IMG/VR virus record: IMGVR_UViG_3300044591_001410
Location: 1-37,296 of that record
Origin: a virus
DNA length: 37,296 nt
Direction: 5' to 3' (one strand)
Positions 1-6,767 of the stretch are shown here, piece by piece. The stretch's first letter is position 1; each line of letters starts with the position of its first letter. A model generated the notes under the pieces. It saw only the letters and a list, made by a program, of their open reading frames with translations, was not told the origin of the DNA and did not search any database. Both the position numbers and the translations under genes were made by a program.

Positions 1-233
1 AGGGAAAGTTTTGGGCGGGTGGCGGCGCAATCGACAAAGCAGACGCCCGCGGACAGCGCGTAATACAAAAAGAGCATGGCAGCATCCTCGCCGTCTTGCT
101 GAACGATCACGCCAAGCGGCGGGAGCAGGTGGGCCGGAGTGACCTCGCCGCCGTGCGCGTTGCACCAATCGACGAGCAGCGCGTGATCCTTGTCGCGGTC
201 GAACATGCGAAGTTGAAGAACGGGCTGGCTCAT
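1..233 (-). CDS. GNAT-like acetyltransferase-family protein, N-terminal part (runs off the left edge)
   Basis: The frame opens at ATG 233 (MSQPVLQLRMF) and stays open to the window edge, giving 77 residues. A short aromatic and charged start is followed by a stretch with LPPLGVIVQQDG, then AAMLFLYYALSAGVCFVDCAATRP. In many tailed phages a small GNAT-fold protein just after the tail genes carries the same LPPLG(V/I) signature followed by two hydrophobic strands, so I assign it to that group by pattern only. Its substrate is unknown. It lies 24 bp downstream of the tail tubular B stop. A copy of the dispersed 13-bp motif, in the reverse of its usual orientation, abuts the ATG and leaves no room for a Shine-Dalgarno sequence. 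The catalytic half is outside the window. Confidence 0.6.
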   Translation of the reverse strand, partial: MSQPVLQLRMFDRDKDHALLVDWCNAHGGEVTPAHLLPPLGVIVQQDGEDAAMLFLYYALSAGVCFVDCAATRPKLS

Positions 234-246
234 GGGTTTAGTCAAA
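234..246 (+). promoter_or_regulatory. Dispersed 13-bp motif, copy a
   Basis: Reads GGGTTTAGTCAAA on the plus strand, in the gap between the tail tubular B stop and the ATG of the next minus-strand gene, which it touches. Relative to transcription it is reversed compared with most copies. A regulatory role is inferred from recurrence. Confidence 0.5.
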
Positions 247-257
247 TCACACTATTG

Positions 258-2777
258 TCAATCCCCGTATGCGTCGAGCTTTACGACAAGGGCGCGGACG
301 GTGAACGGGTAAGGCAGGCGCTGGCGCAAATAGATGTCGCTGTCGTCGGAGTAGTCGCCCGCGACGACGACCTCGGCATCGCCGGAAAAGGGCGGCGGGC
401 TGGCGTCCATTGGGTCATCGAAGTCCCGCGGATAGATCCAAAGCCACTCGGTGCCGTTGGTGCTGGCCTCCCCTGCCAAGGACTTGAACAGGCTGACCTC
501 CACGCGGTTGATGCGTTTCTTGCGTCCGCGGGTCGGGCCGTCGCGCAGATCGAAGTCGAACTTCATAGGCAAAATCGTCGAGGTGTAGGGCAGACCGGCC
601 AGAACCTTGGTGTAGGTCTTGTCGAGGGTGATTTGGCCGCTGGCGACCGTCTCGTCGGGCTGGACGGCCCCGTTGGCCAAGACGCTGACCGTCTTGCCTT
701 CCAAGTGGGACAGTCCGGTGATGGTGGCCGTCGCGGTGCCGGAATAGCGTTTGGCGCAGTCGAGATACCACCAGTCGTCCTTGGTCTGGGCCTCAAATTT
801 TGCGCGGTTGTCGGCCTTAAAGCGTTCGATGTAGCGTTTGGTCTGCCCGTTAATCGTGCGCTTGACCACCAGCCAGACCTCGTCGTCCGCGCCGGAGAGT
901 CCGTAGACGGTGGCGACGGACTCAAATTCCCCGTCGGTGGTGTGACGGTGCCATGCGACGACCTCTTGGTCGCGCTCGTAGGACATGCCCACCAGTTGGC
1001 CATCGCCCCGCACCGCCCAGAGGATGGCGTCGGGCTGCTGCTGAAAGGCCAATTCGACCAGTTCGCCTTGGGTCACATGCTCGGAAAGGACGGTCAGATC
1101 CGGCGCAACCCATCCGTCGCGCTCAAAGTTATAAGTCAGTTCGCGCACCTTGCGCCCGCGGCGCTGGACGAAAAGCAGGACGTCGTTGAGCAGGATGGCC
1201 CGCATGGTCTTCGATCCGAAGCTGCTTTGCTTCTGGGCCTGCACGTTGGTCGAACTGAACGCTTCGCCGCTATTGGCCCCGCCGATTGTCCACTCGTCGC
1301 CGCTGGTTCCCAGCATGAGGCGCTTCTGGCTGAACATCCATTCGATGCGGTTGCCTTCAGACGAGGCCACGGTGAATTGCAGCCCGTCGTCCGCACCAAC
1401 TCCCAGTTGGAAATTTTCAAAGTCGTCCACTTTGCTGCACCAGACGGTGTTGGGCTGGTGGGCGGTGCCGCCGAAGCAAAGGCGCTGTTCGTGGATGGCG
1501 ACGGCCCGCGGGTAGCCGCGCACCGCGGAGAACGCGGCCTCGCTCCACTGGGTGGTGCCGGTGATGACTGATCCCAGCCACTTGTTAACCGTGGCTCCGG
1601 CGCTGGTGCCGCTGGCCACGCTGTTGATCGTGACGGTGCCGCCGCTGTTGAAGTCGGTGGATTCAAGGAAGACGCGGGCGCTGGTGTTGGAAACGTAGTC
1701 GGTGACGCGCAGCTTGAGGCCGACGCGCTCGTCCTCGGTGCCGGTGGCGGTGAAGTTGCGGGCGGTGGTCAGCGAGGTGAACTCCCGCACCACTTCCATC
1801 TTGGTCAAGTTCTGCACGGGCGCATCGCTGGCCGACGCGGCCCCGCTGTTGGCCACAGTGAAGGTGTAGGTGTCGGCTCCGGTGACGGTGATGGTATAGG
1901 TTCCGGCAAAAGGCGCGGCCACGGTGGAGGGAATAAAAACTTCGTCTCCGGTCGAGTAGCCGTGGGCGGTGCGGGTGGCTGTCGCGGTCGTCGTCGAGCG
2001 GGCCAAGGCGGTCAGATCCCGCCCTCCGTTAGAATCCATTTTCTCCTGCGGGATGCGGAGCAGGCGGATTTTGCCCAGCCATGTTCCCACCGTGGTGATT
2101 GTCCACGATCCTTGGATGTCGAGCGTTCCTTGGCTGACCTTGTTGGCGTCAATGGTTTCATCGACCGCTCCGCTGTTGCGCGGCCACTGGATAGCCCACT
2201 GGCTACCCACATGGCCCGCTTGGAAAACAGACGCGCTGGCGGTCAACGTGGCGCTGCCAGAGGCCGCGGAAGAACCGATGGTGGTGGTCGTGAGGTTCTG
2301 GTCGAGCAGCGGCGGGTATTTCCACGCGACCGTGGTCAGTGTCCAGTTGGTGTCGCTCACGCGGGTCAGTTTGCGCGGCGCGTGGTTGGCGTGCGCGATA
2401 TACATGATGTCGTTGACTTGGACGTATTGCAGTTCGCGCAGTTCGCTCTCTTGGTAGGGACTGGCCACTTCCAAGGGCGAGCCGCCGGATAGCACTTGCG
2501 AATTATTGCCCCAGAACCGGATGTATTGATGGCCAAACTCCAAGACAAAGCGGGTGGTCACGGAAAAGTTGAACCCAATCAAACGGCACCGCTGGTTGGC
2601 GTTCTTGGCCTCGCCCAAGTATTCGGTGCCAGCGCGGCGGTAGACGCCTCCGTAAGGAAGGACGACCATGTTCTCCAGCGTGCGGCATCCGCTACGGTAT
2701 TTTTCAACGTCCGTGCGGGCGTCCATGTAAGGACTCAACTCGCCTGCATTGAGGGCGGTGACGAGGAGATTAGCCAT
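258..2777 (-). CDS. Tail tubular protein B-like (tail nozzle) protein
   Basis: An 839-residue protein starting MANLLVTALNAGELSPYMDARTD. It opens like the nozzle proteins of T7-like phages: the N-terminus has a GELSP.M..R.D..KY..GC..L.N....P.GG...R.GT.Y motif typical of tail tubular protein B homologues, and the middle has VRGYPRAVAIHEQRLCFGG, FQLGVGADDGL and GRKVRELTYN, also characteristic. In the virion it would form the distal tail tube below the gatekeeper ring and bind fibres. It follows tail tubular protein A with only a few bases between (stop CAATAG, then GTCATG), so the two are co-translated. Length matches the roughly 800-residue family norm. No anomaly seen. Confidence 0.9.
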   Translation of the reverse strand: MANLLVTALNAGELSPYMDARTDVEKYRSGCRTLENMVVLPYGGVYRRAGTEYLGEAKNANQRCRLIGFNFSVTTRFVLEFGHQYIRFWGNNSQVLSGGSPLEVASPYQESELRELQYVQVNDIMYIAHANHAPRKLTRVSDTNWTLTTVAWKYPPLLDQNLTTTTIGSSAASGSATLTASASVFQAGHVGSQWAIQWPRNSGAVDETIDANKVSQGTLDIQGSWTITTVGTWLGKIRLLRIPQEKMDSNGGRDLTALARSTTTATATRTAHGYSTGDEVFIPSTVAAPFAGTYTITVTGADTYTFTVANSGAASASDAPVQNLTKMEVVREFTSLTTARNFTATGTEDERVGLKLRVTDYVSNTSARVFLESTDFNSGGTVTINSVASGTSAGATVNKWLGSVITGTTQWSEAAFSAVRGYPRAVAIHEQRLCFGGTAHQPNTVWCSKVDDFENFQLGVGADDGLQFTVASSEGNRIEWMFSQKRLMLGTSGDEWTIGGANSGEAFSSTNVQAQKQSSFGSKTMRAILLNDVLLFVQRRGRKVRELTYNFERDGWVAPDLTVLSEHVTQGELVELAFQQQPDAILWAVRGDGQLVGMSYERDQEVVAWHRHTTDGEFESVATVYGLSGADDEVWLVVKRTINGQTKRYIERFKADNRAKFEAQTKDDWWYLDCAKRYSGTATATITGLSHLEGKTVSVLANGAVQPDETVASGQITLDKTYTKVLAGLPYTSTILPMKFDFDLRDGPTRGRKKRINRVEVSLFKSLAGEASTNGTEWLWIYPRDFDDPMDASPPPFSGDAEVVVAGDYSDDSDIYLRQRLPYPFTVRALVVKLDAYGD

Positions 2778-2780
2778 GAC

Positions 2781-3386
2781 CTATTGGCTGGACGGGAACT
2801 TGGTGTAGCGGGCCGCGACAAGGTCGCTGTTCGTCCACGGCATCTTGCGGCGCAAACGCTCCTCAAAGGCGTCGGCCATGCGGGCCTTGGGGCCGGTGAT
2901 GGCTTCGTATTCTTGCAGCAGTTCCTGCGGCATGTTGCGGCTTCCGGTTAACGGGCCTGCCAAGCGCGAGGCCAGCATGGTGGCGAGCGCATGGACAAAC
3001 AGCGGGTGGTAGAACGATCCGTCCTCCACGCGGGCGACATACCGGATGTTGGCCTCCTCGGCGTTGGTCAGAAGTTGGTCGCCCTCGACGCTAAACTCCC
3101 CCAGCCTTTCGTTGGGTTCGTAGCCATTGAGTTGGACGACGCGCAGGCAATCAACCGGCAACTGGTAGGCGCTCTCCCACTCGCTTTGCGGGGCGTTGGC
3201 CAGCTTGTTGAGCGCGGAGCGGCGCATGGCGAAGTTCCAGCGATGGGACTGCAAGACTTCGTCGCGGGTCTGGGCGAAGAAACGGTTGCAAAACTGGGCC
3301 TGCTTGCTGTCGTCGGTCAGCGCCATGATCGGGCTGATGCCCAGCTTGGCCAAAGCCAAGTTGCAGATGGAGGTTTCGTCGGCCAT
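2781..3386 (-). CDS. Tail tubular protein A-like (gatekeeper / adaptor) protein
   Basis: A 201-residue protein beginning MADETSICNLALAKLGISPI. The start (ICN.AL..LG...I), the N-terminal segment C..F....R.E.L..H.W.FA.RR..L and the later YQLP.DCLRV are the hallmarks of the T7 gp11-like tail tubular A family (usual length near 190-210). The protein forms the ring that joins the portal to the nozzle. It is located between the putative decoration protein and tail tubular B, the usual order. A 60-bp spacer separates it from the upstream gene. Confidence 0.9.
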   Translation of the reverse strand: MADETSICNLALAKLGISPIMALTDDSKQAQFCNRFFAQTRDEVLQSHRWNFAMRRSALNKLANAPQSEWESAYQLPVDCLRVVQLNGYEPNERLGEFSVEGDQLLTNAEEANIRYVARVEDGSFYHPLFVHALATMLASRLAGPLTGSRNMPQELLQEYEAITGPKARMADAFEERLRRKMPWTNSDLVAARYTKFPSSQ

Positions 3387-3446
3387 GAAAGTTAGAAAAA
3401 GGTGGCAGACTATTGAAGCCGGTCTGCCAGCGGCTGTGAGTTCCCG

Positions 3447-3917
3447 TTAGGGCATGCGGAACGCGAGCAGGAAGCTGATGCGCTTTCCTGCGGTCATCGC
3501 GTTGGTGCGGGTGAACGCCGCGACCACACGTTGCGTGGCCTCGGTGATCACAAAGCGCGGAAGAACGCTGGTGGCCACAGCCGGTGTGACGGCAGTGGAA
3601 CCCGCGGACGAGCTATTGATCGAGATCGAGGTCGCGCTGTAGCGGTCAACGTCAGAGGCATCACCGATGGTCGGGATGGCCAAGACGCTTCCGCCCATTG
3701 CGGCTTCGTTGTTCACGCGCCACAACTCCGGCAGCGGGATCGCTCCGACGGGCAGGACGGCCACTTCGATAGTGTCGCCCGTGGCCGCTTCGGTTCCCGT
3801 TGCGGTGTAGGTGGCTTGTGCGTAGACCACATTGCCGGTGACGAGGTCACCGTCAACGCGGTTGCGGACGTTAAGCGTCAGATCGACTGGCGCGATGTCT
3901 GTGTAGAAGGCAGGCAT
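3447..3917 (-). CDS. Putative head decoration / structural protein downstream of the capsid gene
   Basis: A 156-residue protein (MPAFYTDIAPVDLTLNVRN) rich in Thr, Ala, Val and small residues, without charged helices, as expected of an all-beta structural subunit. I do not recognise its family. Two facts suggest abundance in the particle: it directly follows the major capsid gene, and its leader (AACCAAAGGAGAATCATACC before ATG) has nearly the same strong AAAGGAGAA Shine-Dalgarno as the capsid leader. A decoration or cement protein is therefore the best guess; a minor tail accessory protein is the alternative. Confidence 0.6.
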   Translation of the reverse strand: MPAFYTDIAPVDLTLNVRNRVDGDLVTGNVVYAQATYTATGTEAATGDTIEVAVLPVGAIPLPELWRVNNEAAMGGSVLAIPTIGDASDVDRYSATSISINSSSAGSTAVTPAVATSVLPRFVITEATQRVVAAFTRTNAMTAGKRISFLLAFRMP

Positions 3918-3949
3918 GGTATGATTCTCCTTTGGTTAGTTGTTGTTGA

Positions 3950-4858
3950 TTAGAGAACCTCGTCGGCTGCGATTTCGACGACCTTCTTCTCTTCCATGCG
4001 GGTCGCGCCAAGGCTGGCCACGGTGCGGATTTGCAGGGCGTGGCTCTTGTCGGCGCGGATGTCCACATGCACCTTGCGACCGGCGTCGGCCAATTTGAGG
4101 CCGGAGCGGACGTAGGCAAAGCAAGTGCGAACACCAGTGCTGGAGTTGTAAGGCAGCAAGGACGACGCCACACGGCGGAACTTGAAGCCAAGGAAGGTGT
4201 CGATGTCGCCTTGGACGAGAGCCTTGACGCTGTTGAAGTCCGCGGAAGTAACTTCCGTGGTACGCAAGAGGTCTTGGATCTGTTTGGCCGACACAACAAG
4301 GACGCGAGGATCGCTGTCGTCCACTTCCGCCTCGTTGAGGAGGTAAGCGGCTTGGCGAAGTTTCGCGATGGTAAGACCGCTGTTGGCGGTGCTGCCGGTT
4401 TCGACGTAATCGACGGCGACCTTCTGCCCAGCGGGCAAAGCGGTCGGGGTCACGCCAGTTTCGCCTGTGTAGGCAGAACCCAACGCCGCGTCGATGATGA
4501 CTTTGTCGCAAGTCCGCATGTAAGCCATCGCGTGATTGCTGACGGTTTCGGACTGCGGGAGGCTGACCTCGCCCAGATACTCGGCATCCCACTCGTCAAA
4601 GAGGGTGGCATGCTCGTAGGGATACGGACGGAGCCAGCGTTTGGCCAAGGCCACATCGCTGATGTTGGTGTCGGCGGCGCGGGCGGTGATTTTGGTCATC
4701 TCGACCGCGGCCATTTGGTTGAATGTTTTTTCTTTGCCGCGAACGGACTCCACGGACACGAACTCACGCAACTTGGAAACCTTCTGCTGAAGGAGGTGTT
4801 CCCAGTTGGAGGTGAACTCCGTCGTGAAATACTGCGGGATTTGTGCAATAGCAGACAT
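3950..4858 (-). CDS. Major capsid protein
   Basis: A 302-residue product starting MSAIAQIPQYFTTEF at ATG 4858. The composition and features (TTEF..NWEHLLQQK.SKLREFV near the N-terminus, then AADTNISDVALAKRWLRPYPYEHATLFDEWDAEYLG, later ADSHAL-like IRADKSHALQIRT) match the roughly 300-residue phage capsid family found in podoviruses with this tail type; the HK97 fold is assumed. The open frame extends to 4996, but ATG 4858 has AAAGGAG at good spacing and the extra 46 residues look non-coding, so I chose 4858. The leader holds a palindromic copy of the dispersed motif just upstream of the Shine-Dalgarno. It is separated from its scaffold gene by an accessory cassette, which is unusual. Confidence 0.82.
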   Translation of the reverse strand: MSAIAQIPQYFTTEFTSNWEHLLQQKVSKLREFVSVESVRGKEKTFNQMAAVEMTKITARAADTNISDVALAKRWLRPYPYEHATLFDEWDAEYLGEVSLPQSETVSNHAMAYMRTCDKVIIDAALGSAYTGETGVTPTALPAGQKVAVDYVETGSTANSGLTIAKLRQAAYLLNEAEVDDSDPRVLVVSAKQIQDLLRTTEVTSADFNSVKALVQGDIDTFLGFKFRRVASSLLPYNSSTGVRTCFAYVRSGLKLADAGRKVHVDIRADKSHALQIRTVASLGATRMEEKKVVEIAADEVL

Positions 4859-4875
4859 AGTTGTTTCTCCTTTGG

Positions 4876-4889
4876 TTTTGACTAAACCC
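4876..4889 (-). promoter_or_regulatory. Dispersed 13-bp motif, copy b (capsid leader)
   Basis: On the minus strand reads GGGTTTAGTCAAAA, followed by CC, so that GGTTT-AGTCA-AAACC is a perfect 5-bp dyad. It lies immediately upstream of the capsid gene's AAAGGAG Shine-Dalgarno, 18 bp from ATG. Confidence 0.6.
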
Positions 4890-5034
4890 GCGTCATGCGG
4901 ATCTCGTCGGGTTGTTGTTGGTTTCTGTCCCGCGGCGCTACCGAGTATCCGTTCGTGACGGGTCGTCGGCCTTGGGTTGCCGTCGGGCAGGCTCAACGAG
5001 GAGGTGTCTGCCTAACTGTTTGCGAGAATTGCGC

Positions 5035-5052
5035 TGCGCCGAAATTGGCGCA
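5035..5052. other. Inverted repeat TGCGCC-GAAATT-GGCGCA
   Basis: A perfect 6-bp stem with a 6-nt loop, 1 bp from copy c of the dispersed motif. There is no T-tract on either side, so it is not a standard terminator. A similar GGCGCAA hairpin lies next to copy f at 14000-14020. Confidence 0.45.
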
Positions 5053-5053
5053 A

Positions 5054-5067
5054 GGGTTTAGTCAAAA
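5054..5067 (+). promoter_or_regulatory. Dispersed 13-bp motif, copy c
   Basis: Reads GGGTTTAGTCAAAA on the plus strand, 57 bp upstream of the only small plus-strand gene (5125-5265). Its orientation relative to that gene is therefore the same as most copies show relative to minus-strand genes. Confidence 0.55.
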
Positions 5068-5124
5068 ATTATTGCGGCACGCCGCCTGCTGCGTTGTGGT
5101 GTCTTGGACGAAAGGAGAAGCACT

Positions 5125-5265
5125 ATGCACCGATCCCATGAACTGGGGCTGTATTACGGCCCCTACGGAGCGGTTGGCTACGTCGAGCGCGTCAGTCCGA
5201 AGTGTCCCGCGGGACGCTTCTGCCTGCGGCGTTTGGTCAGACGTTGGCTAACTTTGCTCGCCTAA
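5125..5265 (+). CDS. Small basic protein, 46 residues, on the opposite strand to its neighbours
   Basis: ATG 5125 is preceded by GACGAAAGGAGAAGCACT, a strong Shine-Dalgarno with the same AAAGGAGAA core as the capsid and decoration genes. The product MHRSHELGLYYGPYGAVGYV continues with a Cys pair (KCPAGRFC) and an Arg-rich, Leu/Trp-rich C-terminus (LRRLVRRWLTLLA). I do not recognise it. It converges on the 48-residue membrane gene, ending 7 bp from that gene's stop. A frame this short could be fortuitous, but the leader argues for translation. A lone, oppositely oriented gene inside a structural operon is the usual sign of a moron, possibly expressed in the lysogen. Confidence 0.5.
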   Translation: MHRSHELGLYYGPYGAVGYVERVSPKCPAGRFCLRRLVRRWLTLLA

Positions 5266-5272
5266 CAACTTA

Positions 5273-5419
5273 TCAGCGCAGCGCCGCCCACAAGAATCCG
5301 CCGTTGGCACATCCGTAGAAAAAGAAGATGACGGCCATCGCCGGATCACCCTGCCTCCACCACCCTACCGCGGTGGCAAAGTAAAGCAGGGTGCAGGCGA
5401 GGAGCGGATAAACGGTCAT
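5273..5419 (-). CDS. Small membrane protein, 48 residues
   Basis: Starts MTVYPLLACTLLYFATAVGW at ATG 5419, which overlaps the TGA of the metalloprotease gene (ATGA coupling). Two hydrophobic segments, roughly residues 3-20 and 29-44 (AVIFFFYGCANGGFLWAA), are split by a short polar WWRQGDP turn, predicting a two-span inner-membrane hairpin. No family recognised. It is the last gene of the four-gene ATGA-linked cassette between scaffold and capsid. Confidence 0.6.
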   Translation of the reverse strand: MTVYPLLACTLLYFATAVGWWRQGDPAMAVIFFFYGCANGGFLWAALR

Positions 5420-5760
5420 TTGTCGCGGCGGTGCCTCCCGATGCTAATCTTTCCGTCGCAGAAGGTATTGGCCAGCCATTCGCCCACTACGGAACAAATG
5501 CGTTCGTGATCCCGCACATGCGTCTCGTCGGCGCAGACAAAATTAACGTGCGCGATTTCGTGCGCCACGATGCCGTAGAGGTTTCCTTTGATCGCCCTTG
5601 GATGGAAATAAACGATGCGCTTGCGGTAGTTGACTTGGCCTTCGCACAGTTCCTTGTCTGGCGGGCGCTGCACTTTGACTGTCCACCACTCGCCGTCCAA
5701 TTTGAAGCGGAAGGTGGGCCGCTTCTTGCGTTTGCGCGGAGCGGTGGCCTTCCCTTTCAT
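5416..5760 (-). CDS. HExxH zinc metalloprotease-like protein (SprT-like size and layout)
   Basis: A 114-residue protein from ATG 5760 (MKGKATAPRKRKKRPTFRFK). The basic N-terminus (RKRKKR) is followed by a small beta region, then GIVAHEIAHVNFVCADETHVRDHERIC. HEIAH at residues 67-71 is a classic zincin helix, with a possible downstream third ligand among H81-E86. Similar minimal zincins with a preceding strand (here RKRIVYFHPRAIKGN) are seen in SprT-like and phage-encoded proteins. It could be a morphogenesis protease or a host-directed enzyme, but neither is shown. The start overlaps the stop of the upstream small gene as ATGA, and the next gene starts in the same way. Confidence 0.7.
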   Translation of the reverse strand: MKGKATAPRKRKKRPTFRFKLDGEWWTVKVQRPPDKELCEGQVNYRKRIVYFHPRAIKGNLYGIVAHEIAHVNFVCADETHVRDHERICSVVGEWLANTFCDGKISIGRHRRDK

Positions 5761-6008
5761 TTTAAGCGGTAGTGCGGCACGGGCCGGACGCGCTCGGCCA
5801 GACGGATGGTGAAGTTGCGTTTCTCGCACAGCCCCTTATCGATCATTCGGCGCACTTGCTCGCTGGTGATGCACTCGCTGCGGCTGCGGGCCTTGGCCAG
5901 TTGTTTGATCGTAAACCAACCCTCCGGCACCTCTTCGACCGGAATGGTGGGCTGCGACAGGGCTTCGCACCACTGGGCCAGTTGCTTGTCGGCTTTGCTT
6001 TGTTTCAT
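5757..6008 (-). CDS. Small winged-helix-like DNA-binding candidate
   Basis: An 83-residue product from ATG 6008 (MKQSKADKQLAQWCEALSQP). The central part, EGWFTIKQLAKARSRSE followed by ITSEQVRRMIDKGLCEKRNFTI, fits helix-turn-helix plus wing: a xWxTIkqLA start, a recognition-helix-like segment, then G.(C/V)E...F.I. It ends VPHYRLK, a phrase common at the end of phage winged-helix proteins. Targets are unknown. Translation is coupled at both ends by ATGA overlaps (phosphoesterase before, metalloprotease after). Confidence 0.55.
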   Translation of the reverse strand: MKQSKADKQLAQWCEALSQPTIPVEEVPEGWFTIKQLAKARSRSECITSEQVRRMIDKGLCEKRNFTIRLAERVRPVPHYRLK

Positions 6009-6745
6009 AGCGGTAACTGGTAGTGCGGGTCGAAGACCGCGATGTTCACGATGCAGTGCGTTCCGTTGAAATGCCCGTAGGCTGCGGCATGCCTCCATGC
6101 CAGCGTTTGCCTGCGCGTGGCCGCATATTCGATGTCCAACTTCACCCCGCAACCAATGTTGTAACCGATGGCCTTGGCGTGGATGCGTGCGCTTTCGATG
6201 GCCACGCGGTGGGTGTGACCCATGACCACACTGCGCCCGAATAGTTCGGCGGCGTCCCGCACGGCACTGGTTCCAAAAAGCGACCCGTGGATAAAAGCGG
6301 TGTCGCCCAAGAGAAACGCACAGTCGGCATGCACTCCCTTGTAGGGAATGATCCGGCACTTCATCTTGTCCGCGGCGGTTTGGATACGATCTAAAATGCC
6401 AATGGCCGCATCACGATGGATGCCGCTGGCACTGTGCTGCATCTGGGACAGTCGCGCCTCATGGTTCCCGAAAAGGAAGACGTTGGGGCGCAATTCCTTG
6501 AGGAAAGACAACCCTTGCAGGACGTCGTCGGTCATGCTGGCTCCGTAGTCGGGATCGGTTGAATCCCGACGCGCACCGGCCCGCATGTTGCGGACATCGA
6601 TGGCATCGCCCAGATGCAGGACAAAGTCCGGCTTCCACGCTTCGCGCAGTCGCAAGATGGCGTCGAGCGCCCGCGGATCGGCCTCTGACCCGTGGGTGCA
6701 TGTGCAGGCCAGAAACTTCTGCCAGCCTTTGGTTTTGTTGGCCAT
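6005..6745 (-). CDS. Calcineurin-like metallophosphoesterase
   Basis: A 246-residue protein (MANKTKGWQKFLACTCTHGS). The dinuclear metal motifs appear in order: TH at 17-18 in place of the usual DxH, GDAID at 46-50, GNHEA at 93-97, HGS at 153-155 and GHTHR at 176-180. The last three match the family well, while the first Asp of DxH seems replaced (CTCTHG), so metal site 1 may be atypical. The substrate could be nucleic acid, nucleotide or phosphoprotein. It lies directly downstream of the scaffold gene, and its ATG is preceded by a doubled AATCGGCTC(A) sequence rather than a Shine-Dalgarno. Confidence 0.85.
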   Translation of the reverse strand: MANKTKGWQKFLACTCTHGSEADPRALDAILRLREAWKPDFVLHLGDAIDVRNMRAGARRDSTDPDYGASMTDDVLQGLSFLKELRPNVFLFGNHEARLSQMQHSASGIHRDAAIGILDRIQTAADKMKCRIIPYKGVHADCAFLLGDTAFIHGSLFGTSAVRDAAELFGRSVVMGHTHRVAIESARIHAKAIGYNIGCGVKLDIEYAATRRQTLAWRHAAAYGHFNGTHCIVNIAVFDPHYQLPL

Positions 6746-6767
6746 GATGAGCCGATTGTTGAGCCGA

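Larger units (their letters stand above)
4859..5124. other. Intergenic segment between the capsid gene and a plus-strand small gene
   Basis: No coding frame I trust is present except the unused upstream extension of the capsid frame. The segment holds two dispersed-motif copies (4876-4889 and 5054-5067) and a 6-bp hairpin at 5035-5052. No convincing -35/-10 pair was found by eye. It is the longest stretch without a minus-strand gene (4859-5272), so promoters for the capsid transcript and for the plus-strand gene probably lie here. Confidence 0.4.

Noticed and set aside
96-1571. Long plus-strand open frame of 491 codons across the tail nozzle gene
   Set aside because: Antisense shadow of the minus-strand tail tubular B gene in GC-rich DNA. 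Its translation is a low-complexity Gly/Ala/Val/His mix without family motifs, whereas the minus frame has clear tail-protein motifs.
4876-4889. Reading the repeated TTTTGACTAAACC as a sigma-70 -35 box on the plus strand
   Set aside because: No consistent -10 box lies 16-18 bp downstream of the copies. Genes are on the other strand in most cases, and some copies are inside coding sequence.
3950-4996. Longer version of the capsid protein with 46 extra N-terminal residues
   Set aside because: The extension has no Shine-Dalgarno at its start and an unconserved-looking basic sequence, and ATG 4858 has AAAGGAG at proper spacing.
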